Source of the DNA: Chitinivibrio alkaliphilus ACht1 | GTDB lineage: Bacteria > Fibrobacterota > Chitinivibrionia > Chitinivibrionales > Chitinivibrionaceae | Direction: 5' to 3' | Length of the DNA stretch: 56,528 nucleotides | Assembly (NCBI RefSeq): GCF_000474745.1 | Contig: NZ_ASJR01000015.1 | Span: 1 to 56,528 of the forward strand | In this document: one piece after another, positions 9,113 through 18,289 of the stretch | How positions within the stretch are numbered: position 1 is the first letter of the stretch | How the letters are laid out: each line of letters starts with the position of its first letter | The notes under the pieces: generated by a model | Seen by the model: only the letters and a program-made list of their open reading frames with translations | The model's database searches: none | What the model was told of the DNA's origin: nothing | Position numbers and translations under genes: made by a program

Positions 9113-9218
9113 GCGGGTCAGGTCCTGCTCAATGGTTGCGTCGTGAATCCCGCCAGGTCCGGAAGGAAGCAACGGTAAGCGATTGTGACCATGTGACGCA
9201 GAGTGCTTGGCCCCTTTT
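9113..9218 (+). ncRNA. ffs: Signal recognition particle RNA (4.5S-type, small bacterial form)
   Basis: The domain IV hallmark AGGTCCGGAAGGAAGCA is at about 9155-9171, containing the GGAA tetraloop and the asymmetric internal loop bound by Ffh. The flanks form a roughly 100-nt hairpin: GGGTCAGG near the 5' end faces CTTGGCCCC near the 3' end, followed by TTTT. Placement just upstream of dnaX-ybaB-recR matches the arrangement known in many bacteria. The outer limits are estimated from the pairing. Confidence 0.93.
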
Positions 9219-9296
9219 CTGTATCCCCCCTCTATTTTTATTGTGTTTTTCTCGTCTCTGTACTATTTTATTTCCCATATAACGGAGAGAGGTGTT

Positions 9297-11048
9297 ATGT
9301 CCTATAAGGTGTATGCGCGAAGGTTTCGCCCGGTTGGCTTTGAGGAGGTTATTGGGCAGGAGCATGTGGTTGAGACTCTCAAGCGTGCGCTACAGAAACA
9401 GAGTGTAGCCCATGCCTACGTCTTTTGTGGAACCCGTGGGGTAGGAAAAACCAGCATGGCGCGAATTCTTGCCAAGGCCCTCAACTGTGATTCGGGCCCC
9501 ACGGATACTCCCTGTGGGGTGTGCCCGAGCTGTACAGCTATAGCTGCGGGGAATAGTTTTGATGTGGTGGAAGTGGATGGTGCTTCAAACAACGGGGTTG
9601 AGCAGATTCGCGATCTTCGTGATAGTGTTGCCTATGGTACCTACGAAGGAAAGTATAAGGTGTATGTGATTGATGAAGTTCATATGCTTTCACGGGGGGC
9701 TTTTAACGCGTTTTTAAAAACCTTGGAAGAGCCCCCTGAACGGGTGGTTTTTGTTTTGGCAACAACGGAACCCCATAAAATCCCCGATACGATTCTGTCT
9801 CGATGTCAGCGGTTTGATTTTAAAGCTCTTTCTACGAAGGCTTTGCAAACACATTTAGAAGATCTTTGTACCCAAGAAGATATCCCCTTTGAAAGAGATG
9901 CCATAAGCCTTATTGCAAAAAAAGCTCAGGGAAGTGTTCGTGATTCCCTCTCTCTTTTAGAACAATGTTATGCCTTTTCCGCTAAAGGGTTGACCCGTGA
10001 CAGTGTGGCTTGTGCCCTTGGGGTTATTGCTGATGACGTGTATGGGGCAATTCTCTCGGCAGTTTCAAAAAGAAGTGCTGAAACAGCCTTGGAAGAACTG
10101 CAGGCTGTTCTGGATGCCGGGTATAATCTTAAGGAGTTTGTTCTTGGGTTTATGGAGTATCTTCGACGTATTCTTTGCAATTATGTACAAGATACCACCT
10201 TTTCCTATCTGAGTTTTCGGCAGGGGGATATCCTTCGGTGTATTGAGCTCTTGCGGCAATGTGAATTTGACATGCAGCGAAGTAGTCTTCCTGATTTTCA
10301 AGTAGAGCTTACGGTAATTAAGATGTGCTCCCTTGATACCTTAATAACCCTGGAAGATTTGCTTCAGCAGGGGCAGGACCATACTGCACCCACGGTTCAT
10401 CACAAAGAAGAATCAATACCTTCGGTAGGGTCAAAGGCAGAAAAGGATGTTTCTCCACAGGTGAAAAAAGAGGAGCGTGCTGTTGCATCGGAAACTACCT
10501 ATACACCTGCTCCCATACCACCCGATGAAGCACGGGAGGTTGCTGAAGAACGTGTGCCTTGCGAGGCAGAAGAGCCTGCCGAAACGACGGAGGCTTCCCA
10601 CGCAATGGAGCACGGTGTATACACCCCGGATAACCATGAGAAGGCTCAGGTGTTTTGGCGGGAATTTCTTCAGTTTGCAAGCAATAAAAAGCCAGTTATG
10701 GGTGCCTGGCTTGAGCTGGGGCGTGTCATTGCGTTTACGGAGAATTCCATTGATGTACGGTTTTCTCCTATGCATTCGTTTCAACAGATGGAGCTTGCCA
10801 ATCCGAAAAACAGGGCGGTGCTTGAGGAGCTTTTGCGTGAGTACAGTGGTTCTGCTCTTACCCTGCATATAACGACTGAGGCGGAAGTGCCTCAAGACTC
10901 TTCTGCTCCGCCTGTGTCCGAGGAGAGTGGAGATAGTACTGGGGGGGAACCTGTGTATACAGGGCACGAAGCGTCGTTGCAAGATGAGGTGGCTCGTGAA
11001 CCGATTATAAAGGATGTTCTTGAATTATTTGATGGAGAATTACTTTAA
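9297..11048 (+). CDS. dnaX: DNA polymerase III subunit gamma/tau
   Basis: 583-residue clamp-loader ATPase of the replisome. Walker A GTRGVGKTS is at 45-53, the zinc-binding Cys64, 73, 76 and 79 follow, and Walker B/sensor DEVHML is at 126-131. AAA+ and collar domains occupy about 1-370, then a Glu/Pro-rich linker and a tau-type C-terminal domain (from about 460). Start: ATG behind GAGAGAGG; the frame stays open 30 codons upstream, but that part runs into the SRP RNA tail. It leads the dnaX-ybaB-recR-pgpA-pncC operon. An A6G tract at about 10464 is discussed in the findings. Confidence 0.97.
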   Translation: MSYKVYARRFRPVGFEEVIGQEHVVETLKRALQKQSVAHAYVFCGTRGVGKTSMARILAKALNCDSGPTDTPCGVCPSCTAIAAGNSFDVVEVDGASNNGVEQIRDLRDSVAYGTYEGKYKVYVIDEVHMLSRGAFNAFLKTLEEPPERVVFVLATTEPHKIPDTILSRCQRFDFKALSTKALQTHLEDLCTQEDIPFERDAISLIAKKAQGSVRDSLSLLEQCYAFSAKGLTRDSVACALGVIADDVYGAILSAVSKRSAETALEELQAVLDAGYNLKEFVLGFMEYLRRILCNYVQDTTFSYLSFRQGDILRCIELLRQCEFDMQRSSLPDFQVELTVIKMCSLDTLITLEDLLQQGQDHTAPTVHHKEESIPSVGSKAEKDVSPQVKKEERAVASETTYTPAPIPPDEAREVAEERVPCEAEEPAETTEASHAMEHGVYTPDNHEKAQVFWREFLQFASNKKPVMGAWLELGRVIAFTENSIDVRFSPMHSFQQMELANPKNRAVLEELLREYSGSALTLHITTEAEVPQDSSAPPVSEESGDSTGGEPVYTGHEASLQDEVAREPIIKDVLELFDGELL

Positions 11049-11071
11049 CCAGAGAAATACGAGGTTGATTC

Positions 11072-11383
11072 ATGTCAAAACAGATGAATAAGATGATGAA
11101 AAAAGCTCAAAAAATGCAGGCGCAGATGATGCAGGCGCAAGAGGAGTTGGCAGAGCGTAAAATTGTCGGAACTGCTGGAGGCGGCATTGTGCGGGTAACC
11201 CTCAATGGTGCGCAGGAGATGCAGGGGGTGTCTATTAGTCCTGAGGCTGTAGATCCCGATGATGTGGAAATGCTGGAAGATCTTGTTCTTGCCGCGTATA
11301 ACGATGCAAATAAGCAGGCAAAAGAGATGAGTGAAGATCTTTTTGGAGGTATCACCGGTGGAATGAATATTCCCGGGTTATAA
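11072..11383 (+). CDS. YbaB/EbfC family nucleoid-associated protein
   Basis: 103 residues, the full family length. A Met/Gln/Lys-rich N-terminal helix (about 1-30) precedes the conserved GTAGGGIVRVTLNG segment and a C-terminal helix, the fold of the dimeric DNA-binding YbaB family. It sits between dnaX and recR as in most bacteria, which links it to recombination and repair or general chromosome organisation. Its stop shares bases with the recR start (TAATG), so translation is coupled. Confidence 0.95.
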   Translation: MSKQMNKMMKKAQKMQAQMMQAQEELAERKIVGTAGGGIVRVTLNGAQEMQGVSISPEAVDPDDVEMLEDLVLAAYNDANKQAKEMSEDLFGGITGGMNIPGL

Positions 11384-12009
11384 TGACAGACGCGCTTCAA
11401 GATTTAGTACATCTCTTGCAACGTCTTCCTTCTGTGGGGGAGAAAAGTGCTTGGCGTATGGCCATGCACCTTCTTGAACAGAAAGATACATATGGGCAGG
11501 AGTTGGTTCACGGTGTGAGCAGGGCCTTAGAGAGTATTGGAAGATGTTCTCGCTGCAATACGTGGTGTGAGGGTGATCTCTGTGCGGTTTGTGCCTCATC
11601 CCGACGTAACACACGACTGCTCTGTCTGGTAGAAAAGCCACAGGATATGTGGAGCTTAGAGCGGGAGAGCTCTTTCGACGGAACCTATCATGTCTTGGGA
11701 GGAGTTCTTTCTCCCATGCGTGGTGTCTTGGCAAGTCATCTTTTTTTAGATACCCTTGTAGAGCGCATCTCTTTGCAAGGTGTTGAAGAGGTTATTATTG
11801 GCCTTGGTGGTTCCAGTGAGGCAGAAATTACCTATCACTATATTGTAACCTTACTGGAGCCCATGGAAGGACTGCGGATTAGTCGCTTTGCGCGCGGGCT
11901 TTCGGCTGGTATGGATATCGATTATGCCGACAAGCGCACCTTGGATACCGCCCTGAGCGAGCGTCGAAATATACAGAGACAAGGAGAGTACGGTGATTCT
12001 GAAATGTAA
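11383..12009 (+). CDS. recR: Recombination mediator protein RecR
   Basis: 208 residues. An N-terminal helix-hairpin-helix (RLPSVGEKSAWRMA) precedes a Cys zinc finger (CSRC...CAVC, about 54-69) and a Toprim domain beginning LCLVEKPQDM. RecR loads RecA together with RecO/RecF at gaps. The usual Toprim segment NPTxEGEA is replaced here by GGSSEAEI, while the surrounding framework (IIGL...YHYI) is kept; see findings. Start is the ATG of TAATG with ybaB. The 3' end overlaps pgpA by 17 bases. Confidence 0.93.
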   Translation: MTDALQDLVHLLQRLPSVGEKSAWRMAMHLLEQKDTYGQELVHGVSRALESIGRCSRCNTWCEGDLCAVCASSRRNTRLLCLVEKPQDMWSLERESSFDGTYHVLGGVLSPMRGVLASHLFLDTLVERISLQGVEEVIIGLGGSSEAEITYHYIVTLLEPMEGLRISRFARGLSAGMDIDYADKRTLDTALSERRNIQRQGEYGDSEM

Positions 12010-12505
12010 AAAACTCGTGGGAACATTTTTCTATGTCGGGTGCATTCCCGGTGCGCCTGGAACCTATGGTTCTCTGGCAACAGTGCTTCTTCTCTTTCTG
12101 GTTCGTCAGAGGGCTGATCCTTTTTTTGCGACAGCGTACATGCCCCAGTTTTTCCTGGCACTACTTGGCCTTGTCCTTTTGGGAGTTTGGGCTAGTTCAG
12201 GAGCTGAAGAGATCTATGGATGTCATGATCCTTCCGAAGTGGTGATTGATGAAGTTGCCGGGCAATTGATTAGCTTAGCAGGTATTACAACGGTTCTTGG
12301 GGGGCTTACAGCGGAATCGCTTCTTTTGGCTTTTGTCTTATTTCGGTTTTTTGATATTGTAAAACCGTGGCCAGTGCATCGTTTTGAGCGCTTGCCCGGC
12401 GGTGTTGGGGTAATGCTTGATGACGTGTGTGCCGGTGTGTTAGCTGCAGTCTCCATTCGAATTGGGGCGATGGTCTATGGATCAATTATGTCAGTTATTG
12501 CATGA
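11993..12505 (+). CDS. pgpA: Phosphatidylglycerophosphatase A
   Basis: 170-residue inner-membrane enzyme that dephosphorylates phosphatidylglycerol phosphate to phosphatidylglycerol. Family signatures are PGTYGSL near the N-terminus, the catalytic DPSEVVIDEVAGQ segment (about 79-91), FRFFDIVKPWP, and GGVGVMLDDVCAG near the end, with three to four membrane helices. The GTG start follows AAGGAG with seven bases spacing and lies inside the end of recR. The pncC gene begins inside its 3' end, a known pgpA-cinA type linkage. Confidence 0.95.
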   Translation: MILKCKKLVGTFFYVGCIPGAPGTYGSLATVLLLFLVRQRADPFFATAYMPQFFLALLGLVLLGVWASSGAEEIYGCHDPSEVVIDEVAGQLISLAGITTVLGGLTAESLLLAFVLFRFFDIVKPWPVHRFERLPGGVGVMLDDVCAGVLAAVSIRIGAMVYGSIMSVIA

Positions 12506-12977
12506 AGATCGTGATAGGCTCATAGCAGTCTGTGATTGCCATGGTGAAAGCATTGGGGTGGCGGAATCCTGTACCGGTGGACTTCTGGGGGAGCTGTTAA
12601 CGGAGAAAGCAGGTGCATCGGCATGGTTTCGTGGCGGCGTAATAGCCTATGACAATGACGTAAAAGAACAGCTCTTATCTGTTCCTTCGCACATTCTCGC
12701 TCGTCATGGTGCTGTGAGCCGCGAGACGGCTATGTTTATGGCTTCTGGGGTGCAGAGGTTGCTTTCCGTACGGTGTTCCATGGCGGTGTCGGGTGTTGCC
12801 GGTCCCGGGGGTGCAGTTGCAGGAAAGCCCGTTGGTACGGTGTGTATTGCCGCGGCAACAATGAATCAGATAGTGTCACGAAGCTATTATTTTTACGGTA
12901 ATCGTCGGCGAGTACGTCTTTGTGCCGCCCGTGAAGCCTTTCGTCTCTTGTTGTTTCTTTTACCTTCTCCCCGTTGA
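12477..12977 (+). CDS. pncC: CinA C-terminal domain protein, nicotinamide-nucleotide amidohydrolase
   Basis: 166 residues consisting only of the CinA C-terminal domain. The hallmark VAESCTGGLLGE contains the nucleophilic Ser, followed by GGVIAYDNDVKE and SGVAGPGG...KPVGTVCIA. The enzyme deamidates NMN to nicotinate mononucleotide for NAD recycling. The MoCF-like N-terminal domain of full CinA is absent. I start at the ATG 12477; a TTG five codons upstream is possible. It overlaps pgpA and closes the dnaX operon. Confidence 0.93.
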   Translation: MDQLCQLLHEDRDRLIAVCDCHGESIGVAESCTGGLLGELLTEKAGASAWFRGGVIAYDNDVKEQLLSVPSHILARHGAVSRETAMFMASGVQRLLSVRCSMAVSGVAGPGGAVAGKPVGTVCIAAATMNQIVSRSYYFYGNRRRVRLCAAREAFRLLLFLLPSPR

Positions 12978-13035
12978 TTCTCCATGGTGACCTTATGTAT
13001 TTTCTGCCACAAAGTATCTTTATCAAGGGTGTGGT

Positions 13036-15129
13036 ATGGCAGAAAAAAAATCCTCCATGGAGCAGCTGCGTAATATCGGTATTATTGCGCACATTGATGC
13101 GGGAAAAACCACCACTACAGAACGAATATTGTACTATACTGGGCGTCTCCATCGCATTGGTGAGGTTCACGATGGAAATGCGACCATGGACTGGATGGAG
13201 CAGGAGCGTCAGCGCGGTATAACCATAACATCGGCAGCAACGCGATGTGAGTGGAATGGGACTGTCATTAATATTATTGACACACCGGGGCACGTTGATT
13301 TTACCATTGAAGTGGAGCGTTCTCTACGGGTTCTTGACGGTGCTGTAGCAGTGTTTGACGCCGTAGAAGGAGTAGAGCCTCAGTCTGAAACGGTGTGGCA
13401 CCAGGCTGACACCTACAAGGTTCCACGTATCTGTTTTGTGAACAAAATGGATAAGGTGGGGGCAGACTTTCACCGGGCCGTGGAAACCTTTGGCGATAAG
13501 TTGACAGGGACACAGGTGCCCATACAGATTCCTATTGGTGAAGGGGATGATTTCCGCGGTGTTGTTGATTTGATCTCCATGGAAGCACTGTACTACTCAG
13601 AGGAAGATCATGGGCAGCATGTGCGTCGTGAACCAATACCGGCGGATTTGCAGGATGAGGCTGTGGTATATCGCGATGCTCTTTTAGAGGCCTTGGCTGA
13701 TTATGATGAGGCCATAATGGAGGCTGTTCTTGAAGAGGCAGATATTTCTATTGAAACTGTGCAAAAGGCGATTCGCCGGGCTGTTATCTACGAAAAATTC
13801 TGTCCTGTTATGTGTGGCTCAGCCTTTAAGGATAAGGGCGTTCAGCAGTTGCTCGATGCGGTAGTTGCGTATTTGCCCACACCGCCAGAACGTGGTAGTA
13901 TCATGGGGGTTGATCCAAGCACGGAAAAGGAAATTTCTCGAGCCCCCACAGGCACAGACCCCTTTTCCGCCCTCGTGTTTAAGGTAGAATCAGATGAACA
14001 TGTTGGCACCATTGCTTACATGCGTGCTTATTCCGGGGTTGCTTCTACGAAGGGGCGTCTTCTTAATGGGCGGAATGGGCGGAAGGAAAAAATAAGCAGA
14101 ATCTTTCGCATGCATTCCCATAAGCGTGAGGCAATTACGGAGATACATGCCGGTGATATTGTTGCCGTGGTTGGGTTAAAGTGGACCACCACAGGAGACT
14201 CGCTGAGCAGCGAAGATGCCCCAATTGTTTTTGAAGGGCTTACGTTTCCCACGCCAGTTATCTCTCTTTCCTTTGAGCCACGTAATAGTGATGACTCTCC
14301 TGCCCTCGAAAAGGCGCTTGAGCGGCTTCAAGCGGAAGATCCAACCTGTTCGGTTTCAGAAGACCGGGAAACAGGTCAACGGCTGCTTTCCGGAATGGGA
14401 GAGCTCCACTTGCAGGTGCTTGTAGAACGGCTAAAAAGCGATTTTGGTGTCGATGTTACCGTTGGGAAACAGCGTGTTGCCTATCGGGAGACCATTGCGG
14501 CTTCGGCATCGCAATCCCGGGAGTTTCGTCAGGCCTTGGCAGGAAAAGAGCAGTCGGTTACCCTCTCTATGCGGGTTGAGCCCTTGGATAGTCCTGGTGA
14601 GGATGTTCAGTTTGAAACAGCTCTCTCGCAGGAGTCCGATGTTCCTGAGGAGCTGGTTACGGCCTGTCGCGAAGGGGTGGAGTCGTGCCTTTCAGGAGGA
14701 GAAAAAAGCGGTTTTCCTCTTCGAGGTATTCGGGTGGTTCTTGAAAATGTTGGTGTCAATGAGGAAGAGACAACGCCCTTGGTGTGTCAAGTTGGAGCCT
14801 CTACGGTCTTTCGTGAGCTTTGCATGCAGGCGGGAGGGGTGATCCTTGAGCCAGTGATGAAAATAGAGATCGTTTCCCCTGAAGAGTACGTTGGTGCAAT
14901 AATAAATGACCTAAACAGTAGGCGCGGGGTCGTACGGGGGATTGATATGAAGGAAGGGCGTCAGTACGTTCATGGTCTGGTTCCTCTGGCAGAAATGATT
15001 GGATATGCCACGGATATTCGCTCCATGAGTCAGGGGCGGGCAAATTATACCTTGGCATTTTCTGATTATCAGCATTGTGAATCTCGTATGGAAGAAGATA
15101 TATTAAGGCGGATTGGAAGGGTTTTTTAA
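13036..15129 (+). CDS. fusA: Elongation factor G, EF-G2 (ribosome-recycling type) relative
   Basis: 697-residue translational GTPase. Motifs: AHIDAGKT (18-25), DTPGH (82-86), NKMD (136-139), then domains II-V ending in a typical EF-G C-terminus. Domain IV lacks the GGRGQYG-type segment of canonical EF-G; positions 484-515 instead read ETIAASASQ...[17 protein letters not shown]. That and [28 protein letters not shown] resemble mitochondrial EF-G2 and bacterial spdEFG2 as I remember them. In those systems EF-G2 works with RRF in ribosome recycling and another EF-G translocates. The ATG follows AAGGGTG. tuf starts 57 bases downstream; rpsL and rpsG are not upstream. Confidence 0.9.
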   Translation: MAEKKSSMEQLRNIGIIAHIDAGKTTTTERILYYTGRLHRIGEVHDGNATMDWMEQERQRGITITSAATRCEWNGTVINIIDTPGHVDFTIEVERSLRVLDGAVAVFDAVEGVEPQSETVWHQADTYKVPRICFVNKMDKVGADFHRAVETFGDKLTGTQVPIQIPIGEGDDFRGVVDLISMEALYYSEEDHGQHVRREPIPADLQDEAVVYRDALLEALADYDEAIMEAVLEEADISIETVQKAIRRAVIYEKFCPVMCGSAFKDKGVQQLLDAVVAYLPTPPERGSIMGVDPSTEKEISRAPTGTDPFSALVFKVESDEHVGTIAYMRAYSGVASTKGRLLNGRNGRKEKISRIFRMHSHKREAITEIHAGDIVAVVGLKWTTTGDSLSSEDAPIVFEGLTFPTPVISLSFEPRNSDDSPALEKALERLQAEDPTCSVSEDRETGQRLLSGMGELHLQVLVERLKSDFGVDVTVGKQRVAYRETIAASASQSREFRQALAGKEQSVTLSMRVEPLDSPGEDVQFETALSQESDVPEELVTACREGVESCLSGGEKSGFPLRGIRVVLENVGVNEEETTPLVCQVGASTVFRELCMQAGGVILEPVMKIEIVSPEEYVGAIINDLNSRRGVVRGIDMKEGRQYVHGLVPLAEMIGYATDIRSMSQGRANYTLAFSDYQHCESRMEEDILRRIGRVF

Positions 15130-15186
15130 GAGGAAACCCTGAAAAGGATCGCAATCAATACAATATTGTGTAGGAGGATTAGACAT

Positions 15187-16374
15187 ATGTCTAAAGCAAA
15201 ATTTGAACGTAACAAGGACCACATGAACGTGGGAACCATCGGTCACGTTGACCATGGTAAAACAACTCTTACTGCGGCTATTTGTACCACTCAGGCTGCT
15301 CGTGGCTTTGGTGATGCGCGTAAGTTTGATGAGATTGATAACGCGCCCGAGGAAAAAGAGCGTGGTATTACAATTGCGACATCGCACGTTGAGTATGAGA
15401 CGGGTAGTCGTCACTATGCACACGTAGACTGTCCTGGTCACGCAGACTATATTAAAAATATGGTTACTGGTGCGGCACAGATGGATGGTGCTATTCTTGT
15501 TGTGTCTGCAGCTGATGGTCCCATGCCGCAAACTCGTGAGCACATCCTTCTTTCTCGTCAGGTTGGGGTTCCTAAAATCGTTGTATTCCTTAATAAGGTA
15601 GATATGGTTGACGATGAGGAGCTTCTCGAGCTTGTTGAGATGGAAGTTCGCGAACTTCTTGCTGAGTATGAGTTTGATGAAGAGACGCCGGTGATTCACG
15701 GTTCTGCTCTGAAGGCTCTTGAGGGTGATGAGTCTGAGATTGGTCAAGGCGCTATTGCACAGCTGATGGACGCTATTGATGAGACCTTTCCTCAGCCCCA
15801 GCGTGATACCGATAAGGATTTCCTTATGCCCATTGAAGATGTTTTTACTATTCAGGGGCGTGGTACTGTTGTAACTGGTAAGATTGAGCGTGGTGTGATT
15901 CACCCCAGTGATGATGTTGAGATTGTTGGTATCAAGGATACTCAAAAAACTACCGTGACTGGTGTTGAGATGTTTAGAAAGCTTCTTGATGAAGGTCAGG
16001 CTGGTGATAATGTTGGGTGTCTTATTCGTGGTATCGACCGTGACCAAGTAGAGCGTGGTATGGTACTGGCAAAACCCGGTTCAATTACTCCCCACACGAA
16101 GTTTAAGGCTGAAGTATACGTTCTTAGCAAAGATGAAGGTGGACGTCATAAGCCATTCTTCAGCGGCTATCGTCCTCAGTTCTATTTCCGTACTACAGAC
16201 GTTACTGGTGATATTACCCTTGAAGAAGGTGTTGATATGGTAATGCCTGGTGATAAGGCGACATTTAATGTTGAACTTATTTGCCCCATTGCTATGGAAA
16301 AAGAGCTTCGCTTTGCGATTCGTGAAGGTGGAAGAACAGTTGGTGCTGGTCTTGTAACTGAGATTGTTGAGTAG
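15187..16374 (+). CDS. tuf: Elongation factor Tu
   Basis: 395-residue GTPase delivering aminoacyl-tRNA to the ribosome. It shows GHVDHGKT (19-26), DCPGH (81-85), NKVD (136-139) and the three-domain EF-Tu length, ending [10 protein letters not shown]. The ATG is preceded by AGGAGG; the open frame reaches seven codons further upstream but lacks support. Codon use is strongly biased (CGT, GTT, GGT, CTT), as expected for a very highly expressed gene. The gap to rpsJ is only eight bases, so tuf leads directly into the S10 operon. Confidence 0.98.
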   Translation: MSKAKFERNKDHMNVGTIGHVDHGKTTLTAAICTTQAARGFGDARKFDEIDNAPEEKERGITIATSHVEYETGSRHYAHVDCPGHADYIKNMVTGAAQMDGAILVVSAADGPMPQTREHILLSRQVGVPKIVVFLNKVDMVDDEELLELVEMEVRELLAEYEFDEETPVIHGSALKALEGDESEIGQGAIAQLMDAIDETFPQPQRDTDKDFLMPIEDVFTIQGRGTVVTGKIERGVIHPSDDVEIVGIKDTQKTTVTGVEMFRKLLDEGQAGDNVGCLIRGIDRDQVERGMVLAKPGSITPHTKFKAEVYVLSKDEGGRHKPFFSGYRPQFYFRTTDVTGDITLEEGVDMVMPGDKATFNVELICPIAMEKELRFAIREGGRTVGAGLVTEIVE

Positions 16375-16382
16375 GAGATAAG

Positions 16383-16691
16383 GTGACAGGCGAAAAAATT
16401 AGGATACGATTAAAGTCTTTTGATCACAGTATTCTTGATAAGTCAGCTTCTGATATTGTGCGGACTGCTAAAGGTGCCGGTGCCAGAATTTCTGGTCCGG
16501 TTCCTCTTCCGACAAAGAAGACTGTCTATACTGTGAATCGTTCACCTCACGTGAATTCAAAATCTCGTGAGCAGTTTGAGACACGGGTTCATAAGCGTCT
16601 TATTGATATTGTGGAATCAACCCCTCAAACGGTTGACTCTCTCATGAAGCTTGATCTGCCCGCTGGTGTAGACGTAGAAATAAAAGTGTGA
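16383..16691 (+). CDS. rpsJ: 30S ribosomal protein S10
   Basis: 102 residues, full length. Recognised from [17 protein letters not shown] at the start, GPVPLPTKK in the extended loop and [14 protein letters not shown]10 sits in the head of the 30S subunit and also acts as NusE in antitermination complexes. GTG start behind TAGGAGATAAG. First gene of the S10 cluster, directly after tuf. Confidence 0.97.
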   Translation: MTGEKIRIRLKSFDHSILDKSASDIVRTAKGAGARISGPVPLPTKKTVYTVNRSPHVNSKSREQFETRVHKRLIDIVESTPQTVDSLMKLDLPAGVDVEIKV

Positions 16692-16713
16692 ACTAAAGGT
16701 AGGTTGAATTAGG

Positions 16714-17346
16714 ATGCATGGACTATTAGGAAAGAAAATAGGCATGACCCGCATTATTGACCCTGAAACCGGAGTCGTCATTCCAGTTACGGCTATTGAT
16801 GTTTCCGGGAACGTGGTGTTGCAGCGAAAGCGTGCTGACGTTGATGGGTATGAGGCGGTGCAGGTTGGTTTTGAGGCAGTGAAAGAGAAATCTGTTTCGA
16901 AGGCAGAGGCGTGTCATGCAAAAAAGTATGGTTCAGATCCGGTGCGCCACATACGGGAGTTTCCCGTTGATGCGTCTGAAGAACTTACTCCTGGCCAAGA
17001 GCTTGGGGTAGATGTTTTTAAAAATGCGTCTTTTGTGGATGTGACGGGTGTGACTAAGGGTCGTGGTTTTGCCGGTACCGTAAAGCGGTATGGGTTTGCT
17101 ATCGGGCGGATGACGCACGGTAATACCAACAAGAGAGCACGTGGTTCTGTTGGTGCTGGTTCAGATCCGTCGCGTGTGTTTCCCGGGTTGAAAATGGCTG
17201 GGCAGTACGGTAATCAGCAGAAGACGACCATTGGGTTAGAGTTGGTTTCTGTGGATGCTGAGAAGAATCTGATTTTTGTGAAGGGATCTGTGCCCGGACG
17301 CAAAAACGGTCTGCTAAGCATTAGAAAAAACGTAGTAAAGGGTTAG
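16714..17346 (+). CDS. rplC: 50S ribosomal protein L3
   Basis: 210 residues. Opens HGLLGKKIGMTRI; the conserved GVTKGRGFAGTVKRYGF and RARGSVGAGSDPSRVFPGLKMAG segments belong to the L3 loop reaching the peptidyl-transferase centre, and the end KNGLLSIRK is typical. An early assembly protein of the 50S subunit. ATG start; next gene follows after 10 bases. Confidence 0.97.
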   Translation: MHGLLGKKIGMTRIIDPETGVVIPVTAIDVSGNVVLQRKRADVDGYEAVQVGFEAVKEKSVSKAEACHAKKYGSDPVRHIREFPVDASEELTPGQELGVDVFKNASFVDVTGVTKGRGFAGTVKRYGFAIGRMTHGNTNKRARGSVGAGSDPSRVFPGLKMAGQYGNQQKTTIGLELVSVDAEKNLIFVKGSVPGRKNGLLSIRKNVVKG

Positions 17347-17356
17347 GCGAAGAATA

Positions 17357-17989
17357 ATGGAAGCAAAAGTGTATGATGTAAACGGTGTTGAAAAAAGCTC
17401 TGTTTCACTACCTGAAGCTGTATTCGGGTGTGAAGTGAATGAGGCTCTTGTTCATACTGTTGTGAAAGCCTATCTTGCAAATCAGCGTCAGGGTACTGCG
17501 AAGACGAAGGGGCGTTCTGAAGTGAGCGGTGGTGGCCGTAAACCCTTTCGTCAAAAGGGTACTGGTCAAGCACGTGCTGGTTCGAACACTTCTCCTCTGT
17601 GGATTCGTGGTGGTAAAGCTCATGGAGCTCAACCTCGTGATTACCGTCAGGGTCTCACAAAGAAGATGCGTCGTGGCGCCTTGGTGAGTGCTTACTCTGC
17701 TCGGGCAAGTGAAGAGAATGTGGCTGTTCTTGATGGTGCTGATTTTGTCGAGCCGAAGACTTCTCTATTTGCAGGTTTTCTTGACAAGATTGGGTTTTCA
17801 GGCAAAAAAGTTCTTGTTGTTATTTCAGATGACAGTAGGAATGTATATTTGTCGGGTCGAAATGTAAAGGGTGTTACTCTGCGCAGATACTGTGATGTAT
17901 GTACCTATGATGTGGTGCATGCAGACAAAGTTTTGTTTGTAAATGAAGACCTGGTAAACAAGGTCGAAGGAGTAGTAAAAGGTGAGTAG
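17357..17989 (+). CDS. rplD: 50S ribosomal protein L4
   Basis: 210 residues. Contains GRSEVSGGGRKPFRQKGTGQARAGS, the long basic loop that lines the exit tunnel, then the GGKAHGAQPRDYRQGLTKKMRRGAL region. In E. coli L4 represses its own operon; no such leader element is recognisable here because tuf is directly upstream. The 3' end overlaps rplW by eight bases. Confidence 0.96.
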   Translation: MEAKVYDVNGVEKSSVSLPEAVFGCEVNEALVHTVVKAYLANQRQGTAKTKGRSEVSGGGRKPFRQKGTGQARAGSNTSPLWIRGGKAHGAQPRDYRQGLTKKMRRGALVSAYSARASEENVAVLDGADFVEPKTSLFAGFLDKIGFSGKKVLVVISDDSRNVYLSGRNVKGVTLRRYCDVCTYDVVHADKVLFVNEDLVNKVEGVVKGE

Positions 17990-18269
17990 ACTCCATTCTA
18001 TAATCAGTGCCCCTCTCATAACAGAAAAAACTGTAGAGCAGCAGCAAGAAGGCAAGTATGCCTTTAAGGTTCGGAAAGATTCAACTAAGGTTGAAATTAA
18101 GGAAGCTGTAGAGAAGCTCTTTGATGTGACTGTTGTGAGTGTGAATACTGCGAATTATACAGGAAAAACAAAGCGCGTTGGTCGCTCTGTTGGTAAGCGA
18201 TCAGACTGGAAAAAGGCATATGTCCAGCTCCAGGATGGTGAGAGTATTAAAGAATTTGGTGAATTATAA
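17982..18269 (+). CDS. rplW: 50S ribosomal protein L23
   Basis: 95 residues. The IISAPLITEKT opening, the YAFKVRKDSTKVEIKEAVEKLFDV core and the VNTANYTGKTKRVGR loop are diagnostic. L23 forms the docking site for trigger factor and SRP at the tunnel exit. GTG start lying inside rplD, behind AAGGAGTAGTAAAAG; translation is probably coupled. Confidence 0.96.
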   Translation: MSRLHSIISAPLITEKTVEQQQEGKYAFKVRKDSTKVEIKEAVEKLFDVTVVSVNTANYTGKTKRVGRSVGKRSDWKKAYVQLQDGESIKEFGEL

Positions 18270-18289
18270 CATTAGGCGGAAGGAAATCA

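Noticed and set aside
10431-10982. 183-codon antisense frame in dnaX
   Set aside because: Basic, compositionally odd product mirroring the Glu/Pro-rich linker of dnaX; no homology recognised.
15103-16047. 314-codon open frame antisense to tuf
   Set aside because: Low-complexity Asn/Thr/Leu-rich product, a by-product of the strongly biased tuf codons; no ribosome site.
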